The notes beneath the pieces are model-generated. The model saw only the letters and a list, made by a program, of their open reading frames with translations, made no database searches and was not told where the DNA came from. DNA of 20,529 bases from an uncultured Phascolarctobacterium sp. Its GTDB lineage: Bacteria; Bacillota; Negativicutes; Acidaminococcales; Acidaminococcaceae. The stretch covers positions 1 through 20,529 of the forward strand of contig USBG01000018.1 in assembly GCA_900552855.1 (NCBI GenBank), written 5' to 3'. Positions 1 through 7,609 of the stretch are shown here, piece by piece. The translations under genes were made by a program, and so were the position numbers. Numbering within the stretch: position 1 is the first letter of the stretch; the number at the start of each line of letters is the position of its first letter.

Positions 1-2193
1 CATGCAGAAGAGTTAGACAGCTACAAGATGGATAACATCGTTGTAGAAGATGCAAAAGACGTTTTGCCAGGTGGTATGGTAAAAACTCAAGGTGCTGTTG
101 GTATTCTTGGTGACAAGGACGTTATGGATACTCCTTTTAGCGTAACCAACGTATCCGAAAAAACTTTAGATAAGTTCCTTGGGCCTAACGAGCCCTTGGA
201 TAAAGCTTTGGTTGGTATTCCTTCTGTACGTGCATCTGGTAGTATTCTTCATGGCGATTTCTCTATTCGTGGTTTCCGTACTAATGGTACCGCAATGTAT
301 GTCAATGGTATTCATGGTGTAATGACTCAGTTCAATCTGCCTATGTTTGCTATGGAAAGCGTTGAAGTTGTTTCTGGTCCTAACTCTATGCTGGGTGCAA
401 GTGGTGTACAATACGAATCCTCTACTGCAGGTGGTTTGGTTAATGCTCGTACTAAACGTGCTGGCGAGCATGACTTTATCAAATATAAACAAACCTTCTC
501 TGGTCACAGCTCTTTTGGTGAATATCTTGATGTAAGCCAACGCTTTGGTGAGAATCGTGAATGGGGCGTGCGCCTGAATACTGAAATCCTAAATGGTGAA
601 ACATCTGTTGATGAAGCCAGAATGAAGGCTAAAGGTATTGCTATCAATATTGACCACAAGGATGAGCATAGCAGCACTAATTTGTTTGCTAACTATCGCG
701 ACTTGGATGTTTATAATGGCGTTCGTTGGTTTAAATTGGCAAACCCGGGCAGTGCTCAGTTAGATACTCCTGAAGGAAAAAAAGTTGATATTAAGGTTCC
801 TGGTGTAACTGGTATTCCTGATGCTCCTGATGGAAGCAAAAACTTTGCTGCAGCAGGTACTCACAAAGCTGGCTATGGTTGGTTTGCAACCTTGAATCAT
901 GAGCAATACATGAATGATGATTGGACTCTGTTCGCTAATTTTGCTTACAGCAATCAAAAACTGAACCAAAACCTGTCTCCAAACATGAGCTCTTATTGGA
1001 TTAAGGACGATGCTGGTAATTATGATTTAATCCAAACTAATAGTGCAACTCCGCAACACTCCTATTACGCACAAATGGGCAGCAGAAATAAATTTGAAAC
1101 TGGTGACGTGAAGCATGAGGTTATTCTTTCTGTAGATAAAGCTTGGAGAAACCGTGATAGTGGAAAACCTGTTCCTGGTAAATTGCATCTTGGTCAAGGT
1201 AATATTTACAACGGTACAATGGATCAAACTCATGATGCTAGCATTATTGGCTACAAGGTTGGACCTAGCAACAAAACATCTATTTGGGGCGTATCCTTGT
1301 TAGATAGCATGGAATTTGGTAAATGGGGTGCTATGGTAGGCGTACATAAGCATGCAGCAGATGCTCGTTCTTGGAATAGTAAAAACAAAGGATATGATTC
1401 TGTAAAATCTGATGCAACTTGTCCCACCTATGCTTTGAGCTATAAACCAGAAGATAATATTCTTATTTATGGTAGCCATGCCGAAAACTTTGATATTGGT
1501 ACGGCAGCTGGCGGAAACTATGAAAACGAAGGTGAAGTGTTACCTCCGTTTAAAACTAAGCAAGATGAAATTGGTATTAAGTATGCAACTAAAGGTGGCG
1601 TGTATACACTTGCATACTTTGACATTGACCAAGCTAATAATATCAGCGTAGCTAACAAAATAGATGTTAATGGTGACGGAAAAGCTGAACCGTTCTATCG
1701 TCAAGACGGCAAAGTTAACCACAAGGGCGTTGAATTGAGCTTTAATGGTCAAATTGCTGATAAATGGTATGGTATGGTTGGTATTTCTTATCTTGACGCT
1801 AAGTATGAAGAAATGGGGAGCTCTGCAGCATTTAAAAATGGCAAGCGTGTTTCTGGTCAAGGAAAATGGAGCGGTTCTGCAGCATTGGAATACAAGGCTG
1901 ACGAAAGCTTTAGCGTAATTGGCCGTGCAACCTACACTGGTTCCACTCCGTTCTACACTGTAAACTATAACAGCAGTACTGTAACTAAAGACAGCCTGCA
2001 TCTGATGGCTCCCAGCTACATGGTTTATGATCTTGGCGTAACCTATAATACTAAGATTAATGATACTCCTGTTAAGCTGAGCGCTATGTGCTACAACGTG
2101 GCAGATAAGGATTACTGGACTGTTGCACGTGGTGACCAATTATATGTTTCCACTCCGCGTACTTTCTTCGTTTCTGCTGAATTCGAAATCTAA
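1..2193 (+). CDS. TonB-dependent outer-membrane receptor, 3' part (5' end outside window)
   Basis: The frame is open from base 1, before the first internal ATG at 28, so the true start, signal peptide and any TonB box lie upstream of the window. What remains is the plug domain (about the first 145 residues, with the plug-type stretches DTPFSVTNVS, LHGDFSIRGFR and VEVVSGPNSMLGASG) and then a long beta-barrel of alternating polar/aromatic strands that ends in RTFFVSAEFEI, a typical outer-membrane C-terminus. These proteins import siderophores, metal chelates or cobalamin across the outer membrane using TonB/ExbBD energy. The substrate cannot be read from sequence. The nik-like ABC importer operon 219 bp downstream makes a metal chelate or peptide plausible, but a terminator separates the two, so they are probably separate transcripts. 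The receptor also supports a diderm host. Confidence 0.93.
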   Translation, partial: HAEELDSYKMDNIVVEDAKDVLPGGMVKTQGAVGILGDKDVMDTPFSVTNVSEKTLDKFLGPNEPLDKALVGIPSVRASGSILHGDFSIRGFRTNGTAMYVNGIHGVMTQFNLPMFAMESVEVVSGPNSMLGASGVQYESSTAGGLVNARTKRAGEHDFIKYKQTFSGHSSFGEYLDVSQRFGENREWGVRLNTEILNGETSVDEARMKAKGIAINIDHKDEHSSTNLFANYRDLDVYNGVRWFKLANPGSAQLDTPEGKKVDIKVPGVTGIPDAPDGSKNFAAAGTHKAGYGWFATLNHEQYMNDDWTLFANFAYSNQKLNQNLSPNMSSYWIKDDAGNYDLIQTNSATPQHSYYAQMGSRNKFETGDVKHEVILSVDKAWRNRDSGKPVPGKLHLGQGNIYNGTMDQTHDASIIGYKVGPSNKTSIWGVSLLDSMEFGKWGAMVGVHKHAADARSWNSKNKGYDSVKSDATCPTYALSYKPEDNILIYGSHAENFDIGTAAGGNYENEGEVLPPFKTKQDEIGIKYATKGGVYTLAYFDIDQANNISVANKIDVNGDGKAEPFYRQDGKVNHKGVELSFNGQIADKWYGMVGISYLDAKYEEMGSSAAFKNGKRVSGQGKWSGSAALEYKADESFSVIGRATYTGSTPFYTVNYNSSTVTKDSLHLMAPSYMVYDLGVTYNTKINDTPVKLSAMCYNVADKDYWTVARGDQLYVSTPRTFFVSAEFEI

Positions 2194-2206
2194 TAAACTT
2201 GTATTG

Positions 2207-2244
2207 AATAAAGAGGGTACTTGTTGCCCTCTTTATTTCTCTAC
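2207..2244 (+). terminator. Rho-independent terminator after the TonB receptor
   Basis: A perfect 11-bp inverted repeat (AATAAAGAGGG at 2207-2217, CCCTCTTTATT at 2227-2237, 9-nt loop) lies 13 bp after the stop codon and is followed by a T-rich stretch. It separates the receptor transcript from the downstream ABC operon. Confidence 0.85.
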
Positions 2245-2290
2245 TTATTTTTTGCGAAGTATATTGCAGTATTCGTATCTGTTTTAGGTA

Positions 2291-2308
2291 TAGTTAATGG
2301 ATTAACTA
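2291..2308. promoter_or_regulatory. 18-bp perfect palindrome, candidate operator of the nik-like operon
   Basis: TAGTTAAT-GG-ATTAACTA has two 8-bp arms and a 2-bp centre. Its right arm contains the TTAACT that best fits as the -35 box of the downstream promoter, which is a common place for a repressor. The sequence is not the NikR (GTATGA-N16-TCATAC) or classical Fur box. It loosely resembles TTAAC-nn-GTTAA sites of AdcR/ZitR-type MarR regulators, but not closely enough to name the protein. Confidence 0.5.
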
Positions 2309-2330
2309 ATGCTTATTTAGAGTTTAAAAT
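2302..2330 (+). promoter_or_regulatory. Putative promoter of the nik-like ABC operon
   Basis: TTAACT (2302-2307), a 17-bp spacer and TAAAAT (2325-2330) match the vegetative promoter at 4/6 and 5/6 positions. The predicted start is near 2337, giving a leader of about 75 nt that contains the DnaA boxes at 2346-2385. Confidence 0.45.
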
Positions 2331-2345
2331 ACATGAATTTATAAA

Positions 2346-2385
2346 TTATCCACATTATCCACAGGCAATTTAGCTATGTGGATAA
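2346..2385. promoter_or_regulatory. Cluster of three perfect DnaA boxes
   Basis: TTATCCACA occurs at 2346-2354 and again, directly abutting, at 2355-2363. Its exact reverse complement TGTGGATAA is at 2377-2385. All three match the strongest DnaA box (E. coli R1 type). I found no other perfect copy in the window. Boxes 2 and 3 could also form a 9-bp RNA hairpin in the leader. Binding of DnaA here is inferred; the sequence match is direct. Confidence 0.6.
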
Positions 2386-2412
2386 CTGTCTTTAAGAAAG
2401 AGTACGCTTATT

Positions 2413-3957
2413 ATGAGAATTGTACTAAAGCTTTTGGCTTGTATCTTGGCTTTACTGTGTATGGCTGGCTGTGGCAATGAACGGACCCATATTACAGTGG
2501 AGAATAATGAAAAGGATGTTGCTGTTTTGGCAGCATATAGGCATCTTGCTCCAGGTGAAAAGGATGGCTTTTATTGCAGCCGCATTTTGGGAGTGTGGGA
2601 GCCTCTTATTACCCATAATGAAAAGGGTGAGCCAGTGGGAAAGCTGGCAACTGGTTGGCAAATGGAGGACGAGGGTAAGGTATGGACCTTTTACCTGCGT
2701 CAGGGAGTAAAGTTTCATAACGGAACTGATTTTAATGCTGATAGCGTTATTAAGAATTTTGACAGAATGAAGCTAGGCTATAAAAAATCAAGCTTTTATG
2801 GTTTGGCTATTGATACATATTATCCTTCGCTAAAAAAATACGAAAAGCTGGATGATTATACTGTGCGTTTGACCTTTGGTCAGGCCAACGTTAATCAGCT
2901 TTATAAGATGATGGATTTTGGCAGTCCTATGTATGCTCCGGAGTGCTTTACTAAGGATGGCTATTACAATGGCTTTGCTATTGGTACAGGTCCGTATAAG
3001 ATTAAGGAAAACGCTTTAAATAAATACGTGCGCTTGGAAAAGTTTGATGATTATTGGGGCGAAAAGGCTCACATCAAGGAGTTTGTTATTAAAAGCATTC
3101 CCAGTCCTGAGGTGCGCTATGCTGCACTTAAGGCTGGTGAAATTTTAGGTGTACTTGATTTGAATGCAATTCCACCATTTTTGGCAGACGAGGTGAAAAA
3201 GGATTCTCGTTTTGCTATTTCTGTTAACAAATCTACCATGACAAGGTTTTTGAATCTTAATGGCACCAGAGCTCCCTTTAATGATGTGCGTATGCGTAAG
3301 GCTGTCAGTTTGATGATTAATAGGGATTTATTAGTAAATTCCTTATATTTGGGCTATGCCTATCCCACACAAAATCTTTTGAATTATACCAGTCCTTATT
3401 TTGTGCCTATGCCTGTTGAGTATAATGTGGCTAAGGCCAAGGCGCTGGCTAAGGAGGCCTTGGGTGATAAGCGTGTTAAGGCAATTTATTGCATTAATGG
3501 CAGTGACCCTTTGCAAAAGGGTGAAGCTGAGCTTATTGCTTATTGGCTGCACGATATTGGTGTTGATGTACAGATTATGGCGCTGGAATATGGCACTATG
3601 AACAAAATGATGCGTAAGGGTGAGTATGATATTGCTAGAACTCAGCAGGGATTGCCTAATGGTGACCCTTACAGTATTTTTTACACCTTTATGATGCCTG
3701 ATGGAGCACGTAATGTTTCTAGCAGCACGCATTATAAAAATGACGAGGTGATTGCTTTAATGGATGAGGCTAAGCATTGCCTGGATGAAAAGCGTCGTAA
3801 GGAAATATTTGCTCGTATTCAGGCAATTTCTATAGAGGAACAGCCTATAGTTCCCTTATTTAACGACAAAAGCATTGTTGCCTATAATAAGAGACTAAAA
3901 AATTATGATGCCTTGATTTATGGCGTGGACCTTGCAAAGGTAGAGTGGGCAAAATGA
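2413..3957 (+). CDS. NikA/OppA-type solute-binding lipoprotein of an ABC importer
   Basis: The 514-aa product is an extracytoplasmic substrate-binding protein of SBP family 5 (nickel, oligopeptide, dipeptide). It has a lipoprotein signal peptide with a short hydrophobic core and lipobox MAGC (Cys20), so it should be lipid-anchored. Family hallmarks are WTFYLRQGVKFHNGTDFNAD near residues 95-115, IGTGPYKIKENAL near 195 and DDYWGEKAHIKEFVI, all close in pattern to E. coli NikA. The ATG start has a purine-rich site (AAGAAAGAG) about 10 bases upstream. The gene heads a five-gene operon and its stop overlaps the next start by ATGA. Nickel or a nickel-metallophore is a reasonable substrate by similarity and by the neighbouring receptor, but a short peptide cannot be excluded, so no symbol is assigned. 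Confidence 0.9.
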   Translation: MRIVLKLLACILALLCMAGCGNERTHITVENNEKDVAVLAAYRHLAPGEKDGFYCSRILGVWEPLITHNEKGEPVGKLATGWQMEDEGKVWTFYLRQGVKFHNGTDFNADSVIKNFDRMKLGYKKSSFYGLAIDTYYPSLKKYEKLDDYTVRLTFGQANVNQLYKMMDFGSPMYAPECFTKDGYYNGFAIGTGPYKIKENALNKYVRLEKFDDYWGEKAHIKEFVIKSIPSPEVRYAALKAGEILGVLDLNAIPPFLADEVKKDSRFAISVNKSTMTRFLNLNGTRAPFNDVRMRKAVSLMINRDLLVNSLYLGYAYPTQNLLNYTSPYFVPMPVEYNVAKAKALAKEALGDKRVKAIYCINGSDPLQKGEAELIAYWLHDIGVDVQIMALEYGTMNKMMRKGEYDIARTQQGLPNGDPYSIFYTFMMPDGARNVSSSTHYKNDEVIALMDEAKHCLDEKRRKEIFARIQAISIEEQPIVPLFNDKSIVAYNKRLKNYDALIYGVDLAKVEWAK

Positions 3958-4898
3958 TTAAGAATTATTTATTAAAGAAAATAGCGATGATGGTTCCTGT
4001 TTTACTGGGTATTAGCATGATTGCCTTTATTTTGGGCGTGCTTTCTCCGGGCGACCCTGCGGAGTTTGCTTTAGCTCAAAATGGTCTTGATATGCCTACC
4101 GATGCTCAGATTATGGCCATGCGTGAGGAGATGGGACTGAACAGGCCTATTTTAGAACGCTACGGAAGCTGGCTGCTGCAGGTTTTGCAGGGAGATTTGG
4201 GCACAAGCTATATAACAGGTCGTCACATTTTTCATGAGCTGATGCTGCGTTTGCCTGTCACGCTGTGCTTGGCCTTTAGCTCTTTGGTGGTAGCGGGCAT
4301 TGTTGGCATTGGTATGGGGGTTGTTTGTGCTATAAATGAAGGCAAATTTATAGATAAAGCTGTAAATTCTATTACTAATGCTATGCTGGCTGTACCAGGG
4401 TTTTGGTTGGCATTGGTTTTGATTTTGCTTTTTAGTGAAACACTGCGTCTTTTGCCTACAAGTGGCAGCAATGGCTGGCAAAGCTTTGTGCTGCCAACTA
4501 TGGTGCTTTCCTGTGCAACATCTGGTATGGTGTGTCGTTTTATGCGTGGCATGCTGTTAAACGAGTTTAGCAGTCAGTATTTTTTAGTGGCAAGGATTAG
4601 AGGTATAAGCAAGCTAAAGCTGCTTTTAAGCTATGCTGTACCCAATGCAATCATTCCAGTAATTGCTCTTTTAGGTAACTACTTTGCAGGAGTATTGGGA
4701 GGTTCTGCAATTGTGGAGAGCATTTTTGCTTTGCCTGGATTGGGCACAATGGCGTTGGACGCTATCCGTTTTAGAGATTATCCTGTTTTGCAGGCCTATG
4801 TATTGGTAAGCGGTTTTACTTTGGTCATAGTTACTCTTTTAGTTGATTTATTGATTTTTTATTACAATCCTAGGATAAAGGCAGGTGGCAAGGAATGA
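3954..4898 (+). CDS. ABC importer permease, NikB/OppB type
   Basis: The inner-membrane permease (314 aa) has about six hydrophobic segments and starts with the family N-terminus YLLKKIAMMVPVLLGISMIA. The loop RIRGISKLKLLLSYAVPNAI matches the EAA-type cytoplasmic motif that contacts the ATPase. The start is placed at ATG 3954, which overlaps the previous stop as ATGA. A GTG at 3945 is also in frame but lies further into the upstream gene and is less likely. With the next gene it should form the heterodimeric channel. The 4-bp overlaps on both sides indicate translational coupling. Confidence 0.9.
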   Translation: MIKNYLLKKIAMMVPVLLGISMIAFILGVLSPGDPAEFALAQNGLDMPTDAQIMAMREEMGLNRPILERYGSWLLQVLQGDLGTSYITGRHIFHELMLRLPVTLCLAFSSLVVAGIVGIGMGVVCAINEGKFIDKAVNSITNAMLAVPGFWLALVLILLFSETLRLLPTSGSNGWQSFVLPTMVLSCATSGMVCRFMRGMLLNEFSSQYFLVARIRGISKLKLLLSYAVPNAIIPVIALLGNYFAGVLGGSAIVESIFALPGLGTMALDAIRFRDYPVLQAYVLVSGFTLVIVTLLVDLLIFYYNPRIKAGGKE

Positions 4899-5719
4899 AC
4901 ACACAAAATATAAAGCTGTATTTTTCTTTGTCCATACTGCTTTTGATAGTTGGCTGCAGTCTTTTGGCTCCTGTTTTAGCATCCTATAATCCCTTTGAGC
5001 CTAATATGGCAATTAGGCTGCAGGGACCAAGCTATGAGCATTTTTTTGGTACGGATGCTTTAGGAAGAGATATGTTTAGTCGTATTCTTTACGGTGGCAG
5101 GACATCCATGCTTTTATCATTGGTTGCGGCAGTGCTATCACTGGGGTCTGGTATGCTGATAGGTCTTGCCAGTGGCTATTATGGCGGTGCTGTGGACCAT
5201 TTCTTTACTATGCTCAGCAACATTTTTATGGGTATTCCAGGCAGCTGTTTTATGATAGCTATAGCAGGCATTTTGGGAGCAAGCATAGAAAGCCTTGTTT
5301 TAGCCTTGGTTATTACATCATGGGCTGGCTTTTCACGTATAGTAAGAGCTGAGGTAATGCGTTTAAAGGAAGAGCCCTTTGTGGAGGGCTTGCGCTGCTT
5401 GGGCTGCAGTGATTGGCGGATTATTTTTCTTCATCTTGTACCTAATATGGTGAATAAGCTGTTGGTGTTATTTACCATTCGTGTAGGCAGAGGAATTTTA
5501 TCCGTAGCTGGTTTAAGCTTTTTAGGATTAGGTGTGCAGCCACCAACTCCTGACTGGAGTGTTATGATTAATGATGCTATGCTATATTATCGCAGTTCTC
5601 CACATCTGATTATTGTTCCTGGACTTTGCATATTTTTATTAATTTTTTCTATTAACTCCTTAGGTGATGTTTTACGTGACCGTCTTGATGTGCAGTTTAA
5701 CGAGGTAAGAAAATGGTAA
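4895..5719 (+). CDS. ABC importer permease, NikC/OppC type
   Basis: The 274-aa second permease subunit has the OppC/NikC signature: an N-terminal membrane segment, then FFGTDALGRDMFSRILYGGR at about residues 50-69, and the EAA loop EGLRCLGCSDWRIIFLHLVP. The C-terminal part VAGLSFLGLGVQPPTPDWSV is strongly characteristic of the family. ATG 4895 overlaps the previous stop by 4 bases and is preceded by GGCAAGGA. The stop overlaps the start of the next ATPase gene. It pairs with the preceding permease as the inner-membrane pore. Confidence 0.92.
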   Translation: MNTQNIKLYFSLSILLLIVGCSLLAPVLASYNPFEPNMAIRLQGPSYEHFFGTDALGRDMFSRILYGGRTSMLLSLVAAVLSLGSGMLIGLASGYYGGAVDHFFTMLSNIFMGIPGSCFMIAIAGILGASIESLVLALVITSWAGFSRIVRAEVMRLKEEPFVEGLRCLGCSDWRIIFLHLVPNMVNKLLVLFTIRVGRGILSVAGLSFLGLGVQPPTPDWSVMINDAMLYYRSSPHLIIVPGLCIFLLIFSINSLGDVLRDRLDVQFNEVRKW

Positions 5720-6645
5720 AGCATGATATTGAATTACAAAGGCTCTCCGTGCATTTTCCTGTTAAAAGCGGTCTTGTTAAAGCAGTGGATAATGTTACCT
5801 ATACCTTCAAAGAGGGTCAGATTACGGCTGTTTTAGGCGAAAGCGGCTGTGGTAAATCTGTTCTTGGACAAGCCATTTTAGGAATTTTACCTAGCTATGT
5901 AAATTTTTCCGGTGAAATTTATTACGCAGGCAAAGAGCTGCTTAAGCAAAAGGAGATAATGCCTGATTTTTATGGTAAATGTGTTGCGGTTATTCCTCAA
6001 AATCCTAGTGAATCCTTAAATCCTATTCGTAGTATCAGAAAGCAGTTTAACGATATTTTAGAGGTTGGCGGAATAAAGGACGCTGATGACGGTATTAAAA
6101 GGCAGCTTTTACAAAGCTTTTCCTTGCAGGATGCAGATAGAGTTTTAGATGCCTATTCCTTTGAGCTATCTGGTGGTATGCAGCAGCGTGTGCTGTGTGC
6201 CATGAGTGTATGCCTTAATCCTGAGTGGATTATCGCAGATGAGCCAACTAAGGGGCTTGATGACAAGACTAGTAGCATGGTGTATGAAAATTTGCAAACT
6301 GTTAAAAGCATAAAATGCTCCAGTATGATTATTATTACCCATGATATTAATTTGGCTCGAAATTTGAGTGATACTGTTGCGCTTATGTACGCAGGGCAGA
6401 TTGTAGAAAAAAGCAGCAAGCTTTTTGATAGACCCTTGCATCCATATGCTAAGGCCTTTGTAGCAGCTATGCCGGAAAATGGCTTTCAAACATGTCATGG
6501 CAAAGCGCCTGAACCTGGTGATAATTTACAGGGCTGTCGTTTTGCTCCGCGCTGTAAGCATTGTCAGCAGCGTTGCTTGGAGCAGGTACCTGAGCTGTAC
6601 AAAGTGGATGCTGAAACAATGGTGAGGTGCTTTTTATATGCTTAG
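5713..6645 (+). CDS. ABC importer ATPase, NikD/OppD type
   Basis: The 310-aa nucleotide-binding subunit has Walker A GESGCGKS (42-49), a PQNPSESLNP Q-loop, signature LSGGMQQR, Walker B WIIADEP and a switch histidine in ITHD. The C-terminus carries the oligopeptide-transporter tail GCRFAPRCKHCQQRC, a cysteine-rich segment typical of OppD/NikD/DppD proteins that is absent from the partner ATPase. The start ATG lies within the end of the permease gene, with GAGG about 10 bases upstream. The stop overlaps the next start. It should work as a heterodimer with the next product to power import. Confidence 0.92.
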   Translation: MVKHDIELQRLSVHFPVKSGLVKAVDNVTYTFKEGQITAVLGESGCGKSVLGQAILGILPSYVNFSGEIYYAGKELLKQKEIMPDFYGKCVAVIPQNPSESLNPIRSIRKQFNDILEVGGIKDADDGIKRQLLQSFSLQDADRVLDAYSFELSGGMQQRVLCAMSVCLNPEWIIADEPTKGLDDKTSSMVYENLQTVKSIKCSSMIIITHDINLARNLSDTVALMYAGQIVEKSSKLFDRPLHPYAKAFVAAMPENGFQTCHGKAPEPGDNLQGCRFAPRCKHCQQRCLEQVPELYKVDAETMVRCFLYA

Positions 6646-7318
6646 CTGTGACGGAATTTGCAAAAAATATTATAACCGCAATACAAATCAAAAATTTACT
6701 GTTCTTGATAATTGCAGCCTGCAGCTAGATGAAGGCGAATGTGTTGGCATTATGGGACAAAGTGGCAGCGGTAAAACAACCTTGGCGCGTATTTTTCTGC
6801 GTTTGATAGAGCCTGATGCAGGCAAGGTGTTCTTTGAAGGTCAGGATATTACTGCTCTTAAAGGAAGTGCTTTAAAGCCCTTTCGTAGTCAGGTGCAGCT
6901 TATTTCTCAACGACCGGAAAGCTTTTTTGATCCTATTTTTAAATTAGGAAAAAGCTTAAGAGAACCATTAAAGATTTTTAATCGCTATGATAAAAATAGT
7001 GAAGAGAATATTAAAGAGCTGTTAGAGCTTGTTCAGCTGAATACAGCAGTCTTGGACCGTTATCCGCATCAAGTAAGTGGTGGCGAAATACAGCGTCTCA
7101 GCATAGCTAGGGCCTTACTATTAAAGCCTAAGGTCTTGGTTCTTGATGAGCCTACATCTATGCTGGATATTTCTGTTCAGGCACAAATATTACACCTGCT
7201 TAAAGATATTCAAAAAAGTAATGGCCTTACCTATATGCTTATTGCTCATGATAAGGCTGTTTGTGATTTTTTGTGCAGTAGGATTGTAAGAATCGAAAAA
7301 GGTGTGCTCAAGGAATAA
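6638..7318 (+). CDS. ABC importer ATPase, NikE/OppF type
   Basis: The 226-aa second ATPase has Walker A GQSGSGKT (40-47), Q-loop SQRPESFFDP, signature VSGGEIQR and Walker B VLVLDEP, followed by IAHD. It lacks the cysteine-rich oligopeptide tail of its partner. Its short length is more like NikE than OppF, which supports a nickel/metal-type importer over a large-peptide one. Translation starts at ATG 6638 inside the end of the preceding gene, after GGTGAGGTG. It is the last gene of the operon and a terminator follows at 7359. Confidence 0.92.
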   Translation: MLSCDGICKKYYNRNTNQKFTVLDNCSLQLDEGECVGIMGQSGSGKTTLARIFLRLIEPDAGKVFFEGQDITALKGSALKPFRSQVQLISQRPESFFDPIFKLGKSLREPLKIFNRYDKNSEENIKELLELVQLNTAVLDRYPHQVSGGEIQRLSIARALLLKPKVLVLDEPTSMLDISVQAQILHLLKDIQKSNGLTYMLIAHDKAVCDFLCSRIVRIEKGVLKE

Positions 7319-7358
7319 ATCATAATTAGGTGATGTAAAAACTATATTGAATGATTTA

Positions 7359-7390
7359 GGACTGTGCGTATTATGGCGCAGTCCTTTTCT
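7359..7390 (+). terminator. Rho-independent terminator of the nik-like operon
   Basis: GGACTGTGC (7359-7367) pairs with GCGCAGTCC (7376-7384), 9 bp with one G-U, 8-nt loop, followed by TTTTCT. Confidence 0.85.
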
Positions 7391-7412
7391 ATATCTGTGA
7401 GATTTTTATTAT

Positions 7413-7572
7413 AAAAGTCCCTTGAAAAAGTTGTTGGTTTAGCAAAAAGTCCCTTGAAAAAGTTGTTGATTTGACGAAAAGTCCCTTGAAAAAGTTGCTG
7501 GTTTGATGAAAAGTCCCTTGAAAAAGTTGCGAGTTTAGCAAAAAGTCCCTTGAAAAAATTGCGGGTTTAGCA
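7413..7572. repeat. Five tandem 32-bp direct repeats
   Basis: Five head-to-tail units start at 7413, 7445, 7477, 7509 and 7541, each exactly 32 bp. Each begins AAAAGTCCCTTGAAAAAGTT (unit 5 has one G to A change) plus G, followed by an 11-bp half that varies between units but keeps a central TTT and a G/A-rich edge. The 32-bp period is not a multiple of three, so the array is not a repeat-encoding reading frame. It lies between the nik-operon terminator and the AAA/DUF4143 gene, whose start is 38 bp away. The last unit supplies the -35 box of a promoter. Confidence 0.95.
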
Positions 7573-7578
7573 TAGAAT
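7550..7578 (+). promoter_or_regulatory. Promoter formed at the end of the repeat array
   Basis: TTGAAA (7550-7555, inside repeat unit 5), a 17-bp spacer and TAGAAT (7573-7578, just outside the array) fit the vegetative consensus at 5/6 and 5/6. In units 1-4 the same TTGAAA is followed at the equivalent place by AAAAGT, which is not a -10 box, so only the last unit completes a promoter. Transcription would start near 7585. Confidence 0.6.
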
Positions 7579-7609
7579 TATATTTAAAAAGGGGAACGGA
7601 GGGATTAAA

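Noticed and set aside
166..540. Antisense reading frames opposite the TonB receptor and other genes
   Set aside because: These frames are shadows of real genes on the + strand, without ribosome binding sites or protein-family features. No minus-strand gene is supported anywhere in the window.
2346..2385. Chromosomal origin of replication
   Set aside because: Only three boxes, no dnaA, dnaN, gidA or rpmH nearby, and no DNA-unwinding element recognised. A regulatory or titration cluster fits better.
7413..7572. CRISPR array
   Set aside because: Invariant part 21 bp and variable part only 11 bp, similar between units; true spacers are about 26-50 bp and unrelated. No cas genes nearby.
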